A DNA stretch of 64,000 nt from an uncultured Hungatella sp. (GTDB lineage Bacteria > Bacillota > Clostridia > Lachnospirales > Lachnospiraceae): NCBI GenBank assembly GCA_910585435.1, contig CAJUEJ010000002.1:62001-126000 (forward strand), given 5' to 3'. The stretch's first letter is position 1, and every line of letters begins with the position of its first letter. Shown one piece after another: positions 8,776-16,794 of this stretch. Made by a program: the position numbers and the translations under genes. The notes under the pieces are model-generated. The model was given only the letters and a program-made list of their open reading frames with translations. It had not been told where the DNA came from and searched no databases.

Positions 8776-8980
8776 TACGCTCAGGAAGACTCCGCCTCCG
8801 GTTTGCGGGTTTCGGAGACAGAACCTCTAAGTCGGCAGAAATCTGCTAAAAGCAGGGCCAAAAATCCGAACTCGCTTCGCTCAGACATGCGGATTTTTGG
8901 CCCTAACGCAGATTCCTGCCTGCTAAGAGGTTCTAGGTCTCCTGCAAATGCAAACCGGAGGCGGAGTCTTCCTGAGCTGG
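8776..8980 (+). repeat. Structured repeat element A, copy 1 (A1)
   Basis: This is a 205-bp hairpin element also found at 52291-52414. The outer arms 8781-8806 and 8950-8975 pair perfectly over 26 bp. The outermost 6 bp (TCAGGA/TCCTGA) and inner 5 bp (TTTGC/GCAAA) are shared by both copies. The 15 bp between them differ from the other copy yet still pair perfectly. A conserved inner stem follows (GGAGAC-A-GAACCTCT with AGAGGTTC-TAG-GTCTCC). The apex of this copy holds a second large hairpin, including a perfect 14-bp stem (8855-8868 with 8890-8903). There is no U-run and no credible gene. Confidence 0.9.
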
Positions 8981-9047
8981 CAGCTGCCATGCATAAAGTT
9001 TAAAAGCAAAGAACCGATAGCATTTAGATAACACCTGACCTTTCGGA

Positions 9048-9209
9048 ATAACGTAGCCGGGAGAGGGACTTATGTTGTTTTCTCCAGGGTACTTGAAGAC
9101 CGTCGGTACTTAGGCGCTGTCTTTTAGCGCCTTATGTACCGCTACGCTCTTCACGTAGCGCGAGCGTGCCCGGGAGAAAACAACATAAGTCCCTCTCCCG
9201 GCGGACCTT
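9048..9209 (+). repeat. Structured repeat element B, copy 1 (B1)
   Basis: This 162-bp element is also found at 52561-52722. Perfect 30-bp arms (9056-9085 and 9173-9202) enclose an 87-bp core that matches the other copy at 83 of 87 positions. The core folds as a junction: GGGTAC with GTGCCC closing it, one arm CGGTAC/GTACCG capped by GGCGCT/AGCGCC, and one hairpin CGCTACG/CGTAGCG. The arms differ from copy 2 at 8 positions, each with a matching change on the other side. The right end lies 9 nt from the stop codon of the TolC-like gene. Small reading frames crossing it are by-products of the palindrome. Confidence 0.9.
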
Positions 9210-9218
9210 ACACAACAT

Positions 9219-10376
9219 CTACTCTAATTCCACAATTCCGTACAGTGCCCAATCATAGTTTTCTATGGCCTGTTTTAAATTCAATACAGCCATATCGTAT
9301 GTCATCTTTTGCTGCAGGTAGCCTACCTTTGTCTGTAAGTATTCCAGGCGGCCCAGCATTCCCATCTGGTATTTGAGATCGTTTCCGTTCATGGTGATGG
9401 TGGCGCTTTCCAGGGCTGTCTGGGCGGCCTCGTAGGAGGTTTTGGTTTCCAGGACTTTCTGGTACAGGGATTCCAGCTTGGTTTTCAGCTTTCCTTTGGT
9501 CTCAGCCAGGGACAGGGTCTTGTTCTCGTAGAGGGCCTGGCTGGCTTCGGAGGTGTGGCGCAGGGACTTGATCTCCTGGCAGTAGGGGATGGCCTGGTCT
9601 ATGTCTGTGTCCGGGTTCATGGTGGCGATACGGCTTAGGTCCGGGGCGGGAATGGGGCCGATCTCTATGGGGGTGTCGGCGGTTCCTCCGGTCATAATGC
9701 TTAAGTTCTGGCGCAGGCTGGTCAGGGTGCTGTCCAGGGACTGCTGCTGCTGTCTGGCGGCTACCAGGGATTTCTCGGCATTTTGGACTGCGGTGTCAGT
9801 GGCCATTCCCAGATTCTTCTGGGTTATGGTTGACTGGTATGCCGCGTCTGCCAGTTCTGCGGCCGTATCTGTCAGCTCTTTGGAGGATAAGGCCATGTGG
9901 TAGCCGATCATCATCTGCTGGAGGGCTGAGGTCAGCTGGCGCCGGACGGGCCTGAAGTTTTCTTTTTTGCTGGAGTTGATCATGTTGATTCCGGAGCGCA
10001 ACTGCCGCAGCGCCTGTTTTTCAAGGGTGTTGGCCAGGGCGGTGTTGTACATGTATGTCAGGACATCGCCTTCTTCTTCCGCATAGTCGGCTTCTTTTTT
10101 TATGTTTTTGATCTCGGCTTTCAGCTCTTCGGCGGATCGCTCCATGTCCTGGAGGCCTGTGCTGACATCCATGTATTCGATGGCCTGACGGTAGTTGGGG
10201 TTGAAGTACAGTACCAGATTTTCAATCTCGTCGTATTCGATCTTTCCGTCCTGCAGCCTGGCCCATATGGCGTCGTCCATGCCGTCTGGTTTTTCTGCGG
10301 CAAAGGAAGAGGTAAGGGCCGACAGAGAAAACATGCCGGTTAAAACCATGGCGGCTATCTTTCTTCCTGCTCTCAT
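9219..10376 (-). CDS. TolC-like protein, second copy
   Basis: This 385-residue exported protein resembles the outer-membrane efflux (TolC) family: signal peptide MRAGRKIAAMVLTGMFSLSA ending near AFA, then long alpha-helical coiled-coil repeats with two similar halves. A TolC barrel is not expected in a monoderm, so it probably acts as a periplasm-like or wall-spanning helical conduit. Its ATG directly abuts the stop of the preceding TolC-like gene, with AAAGGAG in that gene's end. It is the last gene of the TetR-MFP-RND operon. Wobble positions in its C-terminal half are almost all C rather than T, opposite to the spoIIR trend on the same physical strand. Confidence 0.75.
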   Translation of the reverse strand: MRAGRKIAAMVLTGMFSLSALTSSFAAEKPDGMDDAIWARLQDGKIEYDEIENLVLYFNPNYRQAIEYMDVSTGLQDMERSAEELKAEIKNIKKEADYAEEEGDVLTYMYNTALANTLEKQALRQLRSGINMINSSKKENFRPVRRQLTSALQQMMIGYHMALSSKELTDTAAELADAAYQSTITQKNLGMATDTAVQNAEKSLVAARQQQQSLDSTLTSLRQNLSIMTGGTADTPIEIGPIPAPDLSRIATMNPDTDIDQAIPYCQEIKSLRHTSEASQALYENKTLSLAETKGKLKTKLESLYQKVLETKTSYEAAQTALESATITMNGNDLKYQMGMLGRLEYLQTKVGYLQQKMTYDMAVLNLKQAIENYDWALYGIVELE

Positions 10377-11528
10377 TTATCTCACTCCTTTAACAATCCA
10401 GTCATAGGCTTCCAGGGCCTGCAAAAGGGCCAGCTTTTTTATCTCCAGGCCGGTCTGGGCAGTTACCTGCTCGTTGTCTGCCTGGCGGTATTCCAGGAGG
10501 CTGATGCTTCCCAGTCCGTATTGGTTGGAGGCAGTAGCCATATTTCTTGTGGCTACGTCCAGGGCCAGGACGGCTTCGTCGTAGGCTGTCTTGGCCTGAA
10601 GTACGGCCTGGTAGGCATTGTTCAGCACATTGGCGATCTGCTCTTTGTCTGTGTCTACGGTTACCTCGTATGCTTTCCGGTAGTCCTTGTTGGGGACATA
10701 GGTGGATTTGTTTTTGTCCAGCTTCAGCTGATAGTCATTGGCAAGAGCCGTCTCCAGATCTCTGGCAGGGTCAATGGCTGTGATCCTGCCGAAATCCACT
10801 TCCGGTATCTCCCGGATCTCAGGGTTGTCGCTCTGCTTCCAGCCTGTCATGATGATCAGCTTCTGCCTGGTGGACTCGATGTCGCTTTTCAGGGAAAGAA
10901 TCTGGGCTTCTGCATTCTGAAGGCTTTGCTGGGCGGACAGAAGCTCTGCCTGTGTGGCCATCTGCAGTGACACCCGGGTCTGGGTGGATGTAAGCTGGGC
11001 TTCCAGAAGTTCCTTTCCTTTTTCCGCTGCTATCAGCTGCTGCTTTAGCTGGTAGTAGGAATTCATGGTGTTCTGGGCCTCCTGTACCAGAAGGCCTTCT
11101 GTCTTGGCATTCTGCCATTTGAGGGAATCTGCGTCTGTCATGCTGTCATAGCTTCTCAGTACCCCCAGCTCTGCCTGTCTGGCCTGTACCTCGGCGGTGA
11201 TTCTCTCGTATTCGGTTGTGGCATTGGCTGCTGCCTGGTACATCTGCTGGGCTGCCCCCAGCTGATCCCCCACCAGTTCATTGAGGGTCAGGTCTGAGTC
11301 CATCTGGCTGGCTGTGTACTGATTCTTCTGGGTCGTCACATTGTACTCATGAATCAAGTCAGCCAGCTCATCGTATTCCAATACATTATCCCGAAGCCGT
11401 GCCCACTCTTCGGAAGTCCGGGCAAATTCCGGGCTTGCGGCAAAGCTCATCAGGGGAGCCTGAAGGCTTAATGCCGTGCCTACACAAAGTGACAAAATTC
11501 CTGCTTTCCTTCTTCTCTTCATATCCAT
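10377..11528 (-). CDS. TolC-like protein, first copy
   Basis: This 383-residue protein is a paralogue of the next gene: basic N-terminus MDMKRRRKAG, hydrophobic signal segment ending near SFA, then a shared opening (SEEWARLRDNVLEYDELADL compared with AIWARLQDGKIEYDEIENL) and long helical repeats with an Ala/Gln-rich heptad look. The C-terminal YGLGSISLLEYRQADNE motif is typical of TolC-family proteins. GAGGAG lies 5 nt before the ATG. Two adjacent non-identical copies could form a hetero-oligomeric conduit for the RND pump, but this is inference. Confidence 0.75.
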   Translation of the reverse strand: MDMKRRRKAGILSLCVGTALSLQAPLMSFAASPEFARTSEEWARLRDNVLEYDELADLIHEYNVTTQKNQYTASQMDSDLTLNELVGDQLGAAQQMYQAAANATTEYERITAEVQARQAELGVLRSYDSMTDADSLKWQNAKTEGLLVQEAQNTMNSYYQLKQQLIAAEKGKELLEAQLTSTQTRVSLQMATQAELLSAQQSLQNAEAQILSLKSDIESTRQKLIIMTGWKQSDNPEIREIPEVDFGRITAIDPARDLETALANDYQLKLDKNKSTYVPNKDYRKAYEVTVDTDKEQIANVLNNAYQAVLQAKTAYDEAVLALDVATRNMATASNQYGLGSISLLEYRQADNEQVTAQTGLEIKKLALLQALEAYDWIVKGVR

Positions 11529-11621
11529 ATCATCTCCTCATATACTGTGCCGGCCCGTCCTCCGGCTCCGCCGCCTGCCGTATTGTCAGTGGGTAGGTGT
11601 GCTGTTGCATGTACCAGTGTG

Positions 11622-14600
11622 CTAATCTACGATGGGTTTCTCTTTTTTCTTGTAGCTCATGACAGAGTAGTAGGCCGGCAGCATCAGCAATGCCAAAACC
11701 GTGGAGGCAACCAGGCCTCCCACATCTACCAGCGCCAGCCCCTGCATCATCTCGCCTGCGTCACCGTAAGCCAGACACATGGGGATCATCGCCACAATGG
11801 TGGTTAAGGTGGTCATGAGAATAGGGCGGAGACGGGTAGTGCCGGCTTCAATCAATGCTGTGTTCATATCCATCTCCTGCCGGTACTGATTGACCGTATC
11901 CACATAGAGAATACCGTTATTTACCACGGTTCCCACCAGCATCAGAAATCCCAGCATGGACGGCATGCTGATGGTTACGTCTGCCAAAAACAGAAGGCTG
12001 AAGGAACCGATCAGTGAGAACGGAATGGTAGTCATTACCATCAGCGAGAACTTGGGAGACTCAAACTGTGCCGCCATAACAACAAATACCAAAAATGTTG
12101 CTATGAGCACTGCCTGAAACAAAGCTCCCAGCTCTTCTATCATGCTCTCGTCCACAGCGCTCTGGGCGATGGTGATGTCCGGCGTCATCGATGGATTTAC
12201 CACCTCCTCCATAAGAAGGCTTCTGACCCGTTCCACGTCTTTCCGGTCATTTGTCTTTACCATATCTGTATAATCCGCCGAGACGGTCACCTGATACTGT
12301 TTGTCTGAACGGGTAATGCTTAAGGGGCTGTCCTGAAATACCACCTCGGCAATATCCGACAATGCTACGGAAGCACCTGTGGCTGTTGGAATCACAATTC
12401 CCTTTACCTGCTCAAGGGTGGAATACTCTCCTTTTGGATACTCCACCATGACGCTGATCTCATTGCCGTTTACCTCCAGGGTCATGGCTTCCGTTCCCCC
12501 CAGCATGGTATTTATCAGGCCTGCTGTCTGCACGGGAGAGAGGCCTTCCGCAGAAGCCTGGACAGGATCAATCTCGATTTTAAGAACAGGAGCCGCATTC
12601 TCCAGAGTAGAATGGACCCTGGTTACCTCTCCTCTGTCCATAAGCTGTTCCACAATACTGTCTGACGCAGCCTTCAGCTTATCGTATTGGGTACTCTCTA
12701 AAATCACCTGGAAGCCGCTGGTTGTAGCCATCATAGAGCTCATCATGCTGCTGGATTCCATGGTGATGTCACAATCCGGAATCTGAGCCATCAAAGGCTT
12801 CCACATCCGGATAACTTCTTCTGTAGGCAGTTTGCAGTCATCTGACAGATAAGCGGACAATGTGGAAGAGCTTCCCATGCTTAATCCTGTGGAGCCATAG
12901 GAAAGCATATAGGAATCCACATTCTCATCTGCAGTTACCACCGCTTCCACTTTCTGAAAAATCTGGTCTATCTCTTCTATATTAAGGCCTGGCTTCGTCT
13001 CCACGGATATGGCAACTGTGCCCTCATCAGCCGAAGAAATCAACTCCATTCCAAGCTGCGTAGCCATGGCGATGGATGCTGCAAGCAGAACGACGGATGT
13101 GAAGATAACCGTCTTTTTCTTTGGCAAAAGTACCTTCATAATGCTTCTGTACCCGTTCTGAAGCGCTGTAAGCATACCGGATAAGGGCGCCCGCTCCTTC
13201 TCCTTGGGGCGGTACATGGTATAGCACAGAGGCACTATGGTCATAGCGGAAATCAGAGATGCCAGCATACAGAATACAATGGTAAACCCAAGCGGTTTAA
13301 ACATCTGCCCTGACATTCCTGCCAGAAATGCCAGCGGCAAAAATACCACGCAGGTAGTCATGGTTCCTCCGATAACAGACTGAAGCACAGTCTCGCTTCC
13401 TTTTAAGGCCGCATCCGTATATTCCCTGAATCCCACGCCTTTTGTGGAACGGAAGCAGCTTTCCAGCACAACGATGGAGTTATCCACCATCATGCCGACT
13501 CCCAGCACCAGACTGCTGAGAGTGATTACATTTAATGAAAATCCCATGGCGCTCATGGAAATCAGAGCTGCCAGAATGGAAATAGGAATAGAGGTACCTA
13601 CAATCAGAGATGCCTTCAAATCCCCGAAAAACAGGAAAATAATCACCATGGAGACCACAACTGCCATGGCCATGGTCTGGAGCACGGAGGTCAGGGAGGA
13701 TTTAATCATCTCACTGTTGTCATCTACGACAATCATCTCCAGGTTCTCATCAGCTGCCTGCAGCTGTCTGACAATCCTCATGGCATCCCGGGATACTTCC
13801 ACATCACTGCTGCTCTGCTGCTTCTTGATCTGCACCGAGATAGTATCCCGGCCGTTGTAGCGTCCGATACCGCTGGCCTCCTCCAAAGCCGGGTAGATGT
13901 TGGCTACATCCTCCAGATAGATGATATTGCCGCCTCCCAGCATGATGGGAATGGTTTTCAGGCTTTCCACCGTATCGTAGGTGACTCCTGCGGACAGGGA
14001 CAGCGTCTGCCTGCCTACCCGGGTATCCCCTACAGGATATGTAAAGTCCGCGCTTCCTATGGCGGAAACGATACTGTTCATGCTCAGGTGGTACTGGGAC
14101 AGCTTCTCTGAAATCAGCTCAATGCTGACATATTCTTTCTGGCCGCCGCTGATGTCCACGCTGGCTACGGAAGAAAGCTTCTCGAACTCAGGGACAATGG
14201 TGTCGTTTACATAATTGTACAGGTTGCTCTGGGAATCATTATTTACTGCAAATGTGATACTGGGCATGTCATTAATATTCATCTCCATTATCACAGGATC
14301 CTGCACATCATCTGGAAGCTGGGCCTGAATGGTGTCCATCTTCTTTTTCAGATCATCGTAGGCATCGTTGGTGTCGATTCCGTATTCATATTCCAAAAGT
14401 ACAATGGAATAGTTCTCGTTGGAGACGCTGGTAACTCCTTTGATTCCGTTTAAAGTTCCTGTCTCATTTTCAATAGTCTGGCTGACCAGCTCATCCACAT
14501 CATCCGGGCTGGCTCCCGGATAGGTGGTAAATACAATCAGCATAGGCATATCCATAGGCGGAATCAGCTCCAGCTTGGAGGAGAGCACCGATGTAAGGCC

Positions 14601-14672
14601 AAATACTATGAGACATAAAATCACCATCAGGGTGGTTACCGGCCGTTTGAGGACAGTTTTCGTTAGATTCAT
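11622..14672 (-). CDS. RND-family efflux transporter, AcrB-like
   Basis: This 1016-residue protein is a full-length resistance-nodulation-division pump of the HAE/AcrB type: one N-terminal membrane helix, a large extracytoplasmic porter loop, five helices, and the same pattern repeated. The helix-4 proton-relay region reads LVLGVGMMVDNSIVVLES; the first aspartate of the AcrB Asp-Asp pair is kept and the second is Asn, a variant common in the wider family. The second half has FLMLVGTVVNNGILYVD. A perfect AGGAGG precedes the ATG. It sits between the membrane-fusion gene and the two TolC-like genes. The substrate is unknown; the TetR control suggests a toxic small molecule. Confidence 0.93.
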   Translation of the reverse strand: MNLTKTVLKRPVTTLMVILCLIVFGLTSVLSSKLELIPPMDMPMLIVFTTYPGASPDDVDELVSQTIENETGTLNGIKGVTSVSNENYSIVLLEYEYGIDTNDAYDDLKKKMDTIQAQLPDDVQDPVIMEMNINDMPSITFAVNNDSQSNLYNYVNDTIVPEFEKLSSVASVDISGGQKEYVSIELISEKLSQYHLSMNSIVSAIGSADFTYPVGDTRVGRQTLSLSAGVTYDTVESLKTIPIMLGGGNIIYLEDVANIYPALEEASGIGRYNGRDTISVQIKKQQSSSDVEVSRDAMRIVRQLQAADENLEMIVVDDNSEMIKSSLTSVLQTMAMAVVVSMVIIFLFFGDLKASLIVGTSIPISILAALISMSAMGFSLNVITLSSLVLGVGMMVDNSIVVLESCFRSTKGVGFREYTDAALKGSETVLQSVIGGTMTTCVVFLPLAFLAGMSGQMFKPLGFTIVFCMLASLISAMTIVPLCYTMYRPKEKERAPLSGMLTALQNGYRSIMKVLLPKKKTVIFTSVVLLAASIAMATQLGMELISSADEGTVAISVETKPGLNIEEIDQIFQKVEAVVTADENVDSYMLSYGSTGLSMGSSSTLSAYLSDDCKLPTEEVIRMWKPLMAQIPDCDITMESSSMMSSMMATTSGFQVILESTQYDKLKAASDSIVEQLMDRGEVTRVHSTLENAAPVLKIEIDPVQASAEGLSPVQTAGLINTMLGGTEAMTLEVNGNEISVMVEYPKGEYSTLEQVKGIVIPTATGASVALSDIAEVVFQDSPLSITRSDKQYQVTVSADYTDMVKTNDRKDVERVRSLLMEEVVNPSMTPDITIAQSAVDESMIEELGALFQAVLIATFLVFVVMAAQFESPKFSLMVMTTIPFSLIGSFSLLFLADVTISMPSMLGFLMLVGTVVNNGILYVDTVNQYRQEMDMNTALIEAGTTRLRPILMTTLTTIVAMIPMCLAYGDAGEMMQGLALVDVGGLVASTVLALLMLPAYYSVMSYKKKEKPIVD

Positions 14673-14684
14673 ACGATACCTCCT

Positions 14685-15893
14685 CTACTCTTGGGCTTCT
14701 GCCTGAGCCGTCGCCGCAGTCTCCCCGGCTGCCCCGGTTTCTGCTGACTCAGCTGCTGTGGTTTCCGCCTCTTGTGCTGTCTGTGCAGCTGCCGTGGTTT
14801 CTGCCTCTTGTGCTGTCTGTGCAGCTGCCCCGGGCTCCTCTTCATCTGCCAGAACTGCCGGCGCCCCTTCATACAGCTCCGGGCTCCAGGTGACGATCAC
14901 CGAATCATCCAGAGACACGCCTGAGATGATCTCCACCCTCTCCGAATCACTGATGCCAGTCTCTACATCCACTCTATGTACCATACCGTTTTCAAATGTG
15001 TATACATACGGATCCCCGCTGTCATAATACACTGCATCCACGGGAATCGTCAGGACTCTGTCCGCCTTATCCGAGGTGACATACAGCTTTACCGTGGCGC
15101 CGTTCACCAGAGCATCGCCGTTTTCCACTGCCGCCTTGACCTTAAAAAGGCCTGTGGCTGCATCCACCATGGTATTCACCTCTGTTACGGTTCCTGTGTA
15201 CTCACTTCCGCTTTTCTCTATACGGATAGGGTCTCCCTCTTTTACATTATTCAGAACAGCCTCTGTTATGGCAAAATTCACCACCTTGGTTCCCTCGCTG
15301 GAAATGACGCACAGCGGATTGGTCTGGCTGGCCATGCTGTGGACTTCCATATTGCTGGACTCAATCTTGCCGGAAATCGTGGCAGTTATACTGCTGAACT
15401 CCACCTGATAATCATAAGCCAGCTTGGCTGAATCGTACTGGATCTGGGCAGCTTTGGCACCGCTTTCCACCTGTTCATAGGCCTGGGCGGAAATATCTCC
15501 GCTGGCATATAATACCCGCATTCTTTCCAGGTTGGTGCGGGCGTCCTTTAACTGTACCTGTGCCGCCTCCAGCTGGAGCCTGGCTGCGTCTACCTGCTTC
15601 GTATCAATCTCACACAGAAGCTGTCCTTCTGTCACATAGTCTCCGTTCTTCACATAAACCGCCGTAATCTCACCTGCGGCTTTGGGAATCACATAGACCT
15701 GGTCGGAGGGTTCAACCGTACCGGTCAGGCTGCGGAACAATTCAATATCCCCAATCTCAGGGTTTTCTGCTTTCACTGCCGGAGGAGCAATCACCTCTGT
15801 CACCTCTTCGGAAGGCTTAAAATAAGACACTGCAAATGCTCCGGCCGCCACAATGCACACTGCCCCAATGGCTATTATCACACCTTTTTTCAT
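14685..15893 (-). CDS. Efflux RND transporter periplasmic adaptor (membrane fusion) protein
   Basis: This 402-residue protein is the adaptor of the RND pump. An N-terminal membrane anchor (about residues 5-23) leads to a barrel-sandwich hybrid segment (VIPKAAGEITAVYVKNGDYV near residue 70), an alpha-helical hairpin, the return lipoyl half (ITATISGKIES) and a beta-barrel domain. It ends with an Ala/Thr/Glu/Gln low-complexity tail of about 50 residues, built partly from a 12-residue unit repeated in tandem, unusual for the family. It overlaps the tetR stop by 4 nt (ATGA), so translation is coupled. Confidence 0.92.
   Translation of the reverse strand: MKKGVIIAIGAVCIVAAGAFAVSYFKPSEEVTEVIAPPAVKAENPEIGDIELFRSLTGTVEPSDQVYVIPKAAGEITAVYVKNGDYVTEGQLLCEIDTKQVDAARLQLEAAQVQLKDARTNLERMRVLYASGDISAQAYEQVESGAKAAQIQYDSAKLAYDYQVEFSSITATISGKIESSNMEVHSMASQTNPLCVISSEGTKVVNFAITEAVLNNVKEGDPIRIEKSGSEYTGTVTEVNTMVDAATGLFKVKAAVENGDALVNGATVKLYVTSDKADRVLTIPVDAVYYDSGDPYVYTFENGMVHRVDVETGISDSERVEIISGVSLDDSVIVTWSPELYEGAPAVLADEEEPGAAAQTAQEAETTAAAQTAQEAETTAAESAETGAAGETAATAQAEAQE
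14758..14829. repeat. Tandem 36-bp repeat in the adaptor gene
   Basis: Two adjacent 36-bp units (14758-14793 and 14794-14829) differ at one base. They encode the repeated Ala/Gln/Glu/Thr-rich unit in the C-terminal tail of the adaptor. The unit is a multiple of three, so copy number could change without a frameshift. Confidence 0.9.
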
Positions 15894-16537
15894 TGCGCTT
15901 TCTGTTCCTCCATCTGATTTTCTTTCAAGGTCTTACATGCCCCATACCGAAGTATATTTATCTTTCTTCGGTAATCTTCCCTGATCTCCTTCTCTGCCTG
16001 CGGATCTTTGTAGTAACAGGCAATGCTGGAAAACACTACAAAAAGTGACTGTTCCATCACCATAACAAAATATTCCTTCGATTCCTCCCGAAAGGATCCA
16101 TGATCCACCAGGGGATGGAGCTGACTCTTTACCATCTTTGAAGCCTCTTTTTTCGATGGCATCTCCATAACCGTAAATTCCTGATACATCATTAAGTTCT
16201 GATGGAAACGGAAAACATCATTCACCTTGCAGAATTCTATGGCTTTGTCCAGCATGGCTTCCATCATGCCCCAAAAATCCCCCCCGGATTTTTTCAGATA
16301 GTTTATACAGAAATTAAACCATTGGGTTTTCGTATCCTCTAATACAAACGACAAAAGCTCCCGTTTGTCTTCAAAGTATGTATAAAAACTTCCTCTGGAT
16401 ATTCCTGCCTTCTGAATGATCTTATTGATGGAAGCCTTCTCAAAAGGCACCTGGATAAATTCTTCTATGGCTGCTTCATAAATCGCCTTCTGTTTCTCCG
16501 GCGGCAGCCGCCAAAAACGTTCACTTGCCATTTTCAT
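15890..16537 (-). CDS. TetR/AcrR-family repressor of the efflux operon
   Basis: The N-terminal helix-turn-helix is clear: IYEAAIEEFIQVPFEKASIN followed by KIIQKAGISRGSFYTYFEDK within the first 60 residues. The C-terminal ligand domain is variable. It is the first gene of the operon and probably represses it by binding the two perfect 15-bp palindromes at 16708-16745. Two starts are possible: ATG 16537 directly after GGGGG, or ATG 16531 (MASERF), which has better spacing from that site. The transcript has a long 5' leader of about 180 nt full of inverted repeats. The inducing ligand is unknown. Confidence 0.93.
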   Translation of the reverse strand: MKMASERFWRLPPEKQKAIYEAAIEEFIQVPFEKASINKIIQKAGISRGSFYTYFEDKRELLSFVLEDTKTQWFNFCINYLKKSGGDFWGMMEAMLDKAIEFCKVNDVFRFHQNLMMYQEFTVMEMPSKKEASKMVKSQLHPLVDHGSFREESKEYFVMVMEQSLFVVFSSIACYYKDPQAEKEIREDYRRKINILRYGACKTLKENQMEEQKAQ

Positions 16538-16557
16538 CCCCCAATCATACTCTGTCC

Positions 16558-16705
16558 CAGGAGAAATTCTCCTGAGCCAAAAAGAATCATGCTCCGCAGG
16601 ATTCTCCGCCTGCGGCGGGTCGCTTCAGCGACATAATTCCTTTCCGCCGCAGTGCGAGCTTCGCGGAGCATTTTTGTTTCATAGGGCGCACCTTATGAAA
16701 CAAAA
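16558..16705 (-). promoter_or_regulatory. Leader with three stacked palindromes upstream of tetR
   Basis: The leader between the efflux promoter and tetR holds three inverted repeats. (1) CAGGAGAA/TTCTCCTG with a single central base at 16558-16574. (2) A nested hairpin of about 70 nt with outer arms ATGCTCCGC/GCGGAGCAT, middle CTGCGGCGG/CCGCCGCAG and inner GTCGCT/AGCGAC. (3) TTTTTGTTTCATA paired with TATGAAACAAAAA near 16672-16707. As minus-strand RNA the hairpins would form in the order 3, 2, 1. No known riboswitch is recognised; it could be a mobile palindromic repeat or an attenuating leader. Confidence 0.6.
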
Positions 16706-16707
16706 AA

Positions 16708-16753
16708 GTGACAGCTTGTCACTTATTATAGTGACAGCTTGTCACCCTGTCAA
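16708..16753 (-). promoter_or_regulatory. Consensus promoter with twin TetR operators
   Basis: On the minus strand the promoter is a perfect consensus: TTGACA (16748-16753), 17 nt, TATAAT (16725-16730). A perfect 15-bp palindrome, GTGACA-GCT-TGTCAC on the plus strand, lies in the spacer (16731-16745). An identical copy (16708-16722) lies just downstream of the -10 box, over the expected start. Operator centres are 23 bp apart, about two helical turns, so two dimers would bind one face and exclude polymerase. Confidence 0.9.
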
Positions 16754-16794
16754 TAGAGGTTATAAATATTTTATAATTTGTAATATTTTGGTTA

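Noticed and set aside
8776..9209. A1 and B1 as ordinary intrinsic terminators
   Set aside because: They lie between convergent genes, but no U-run follows either stem on either strand, and the conserved cores and covarying arms are far more elaborate than a terminator needs.
8734..9376. Reading frames of 69-89 codons across A1 and B1 on both strands
   Set aside because: They arise from the palindromes, have no ribosome site or protein similarity, and differ between the two copies.
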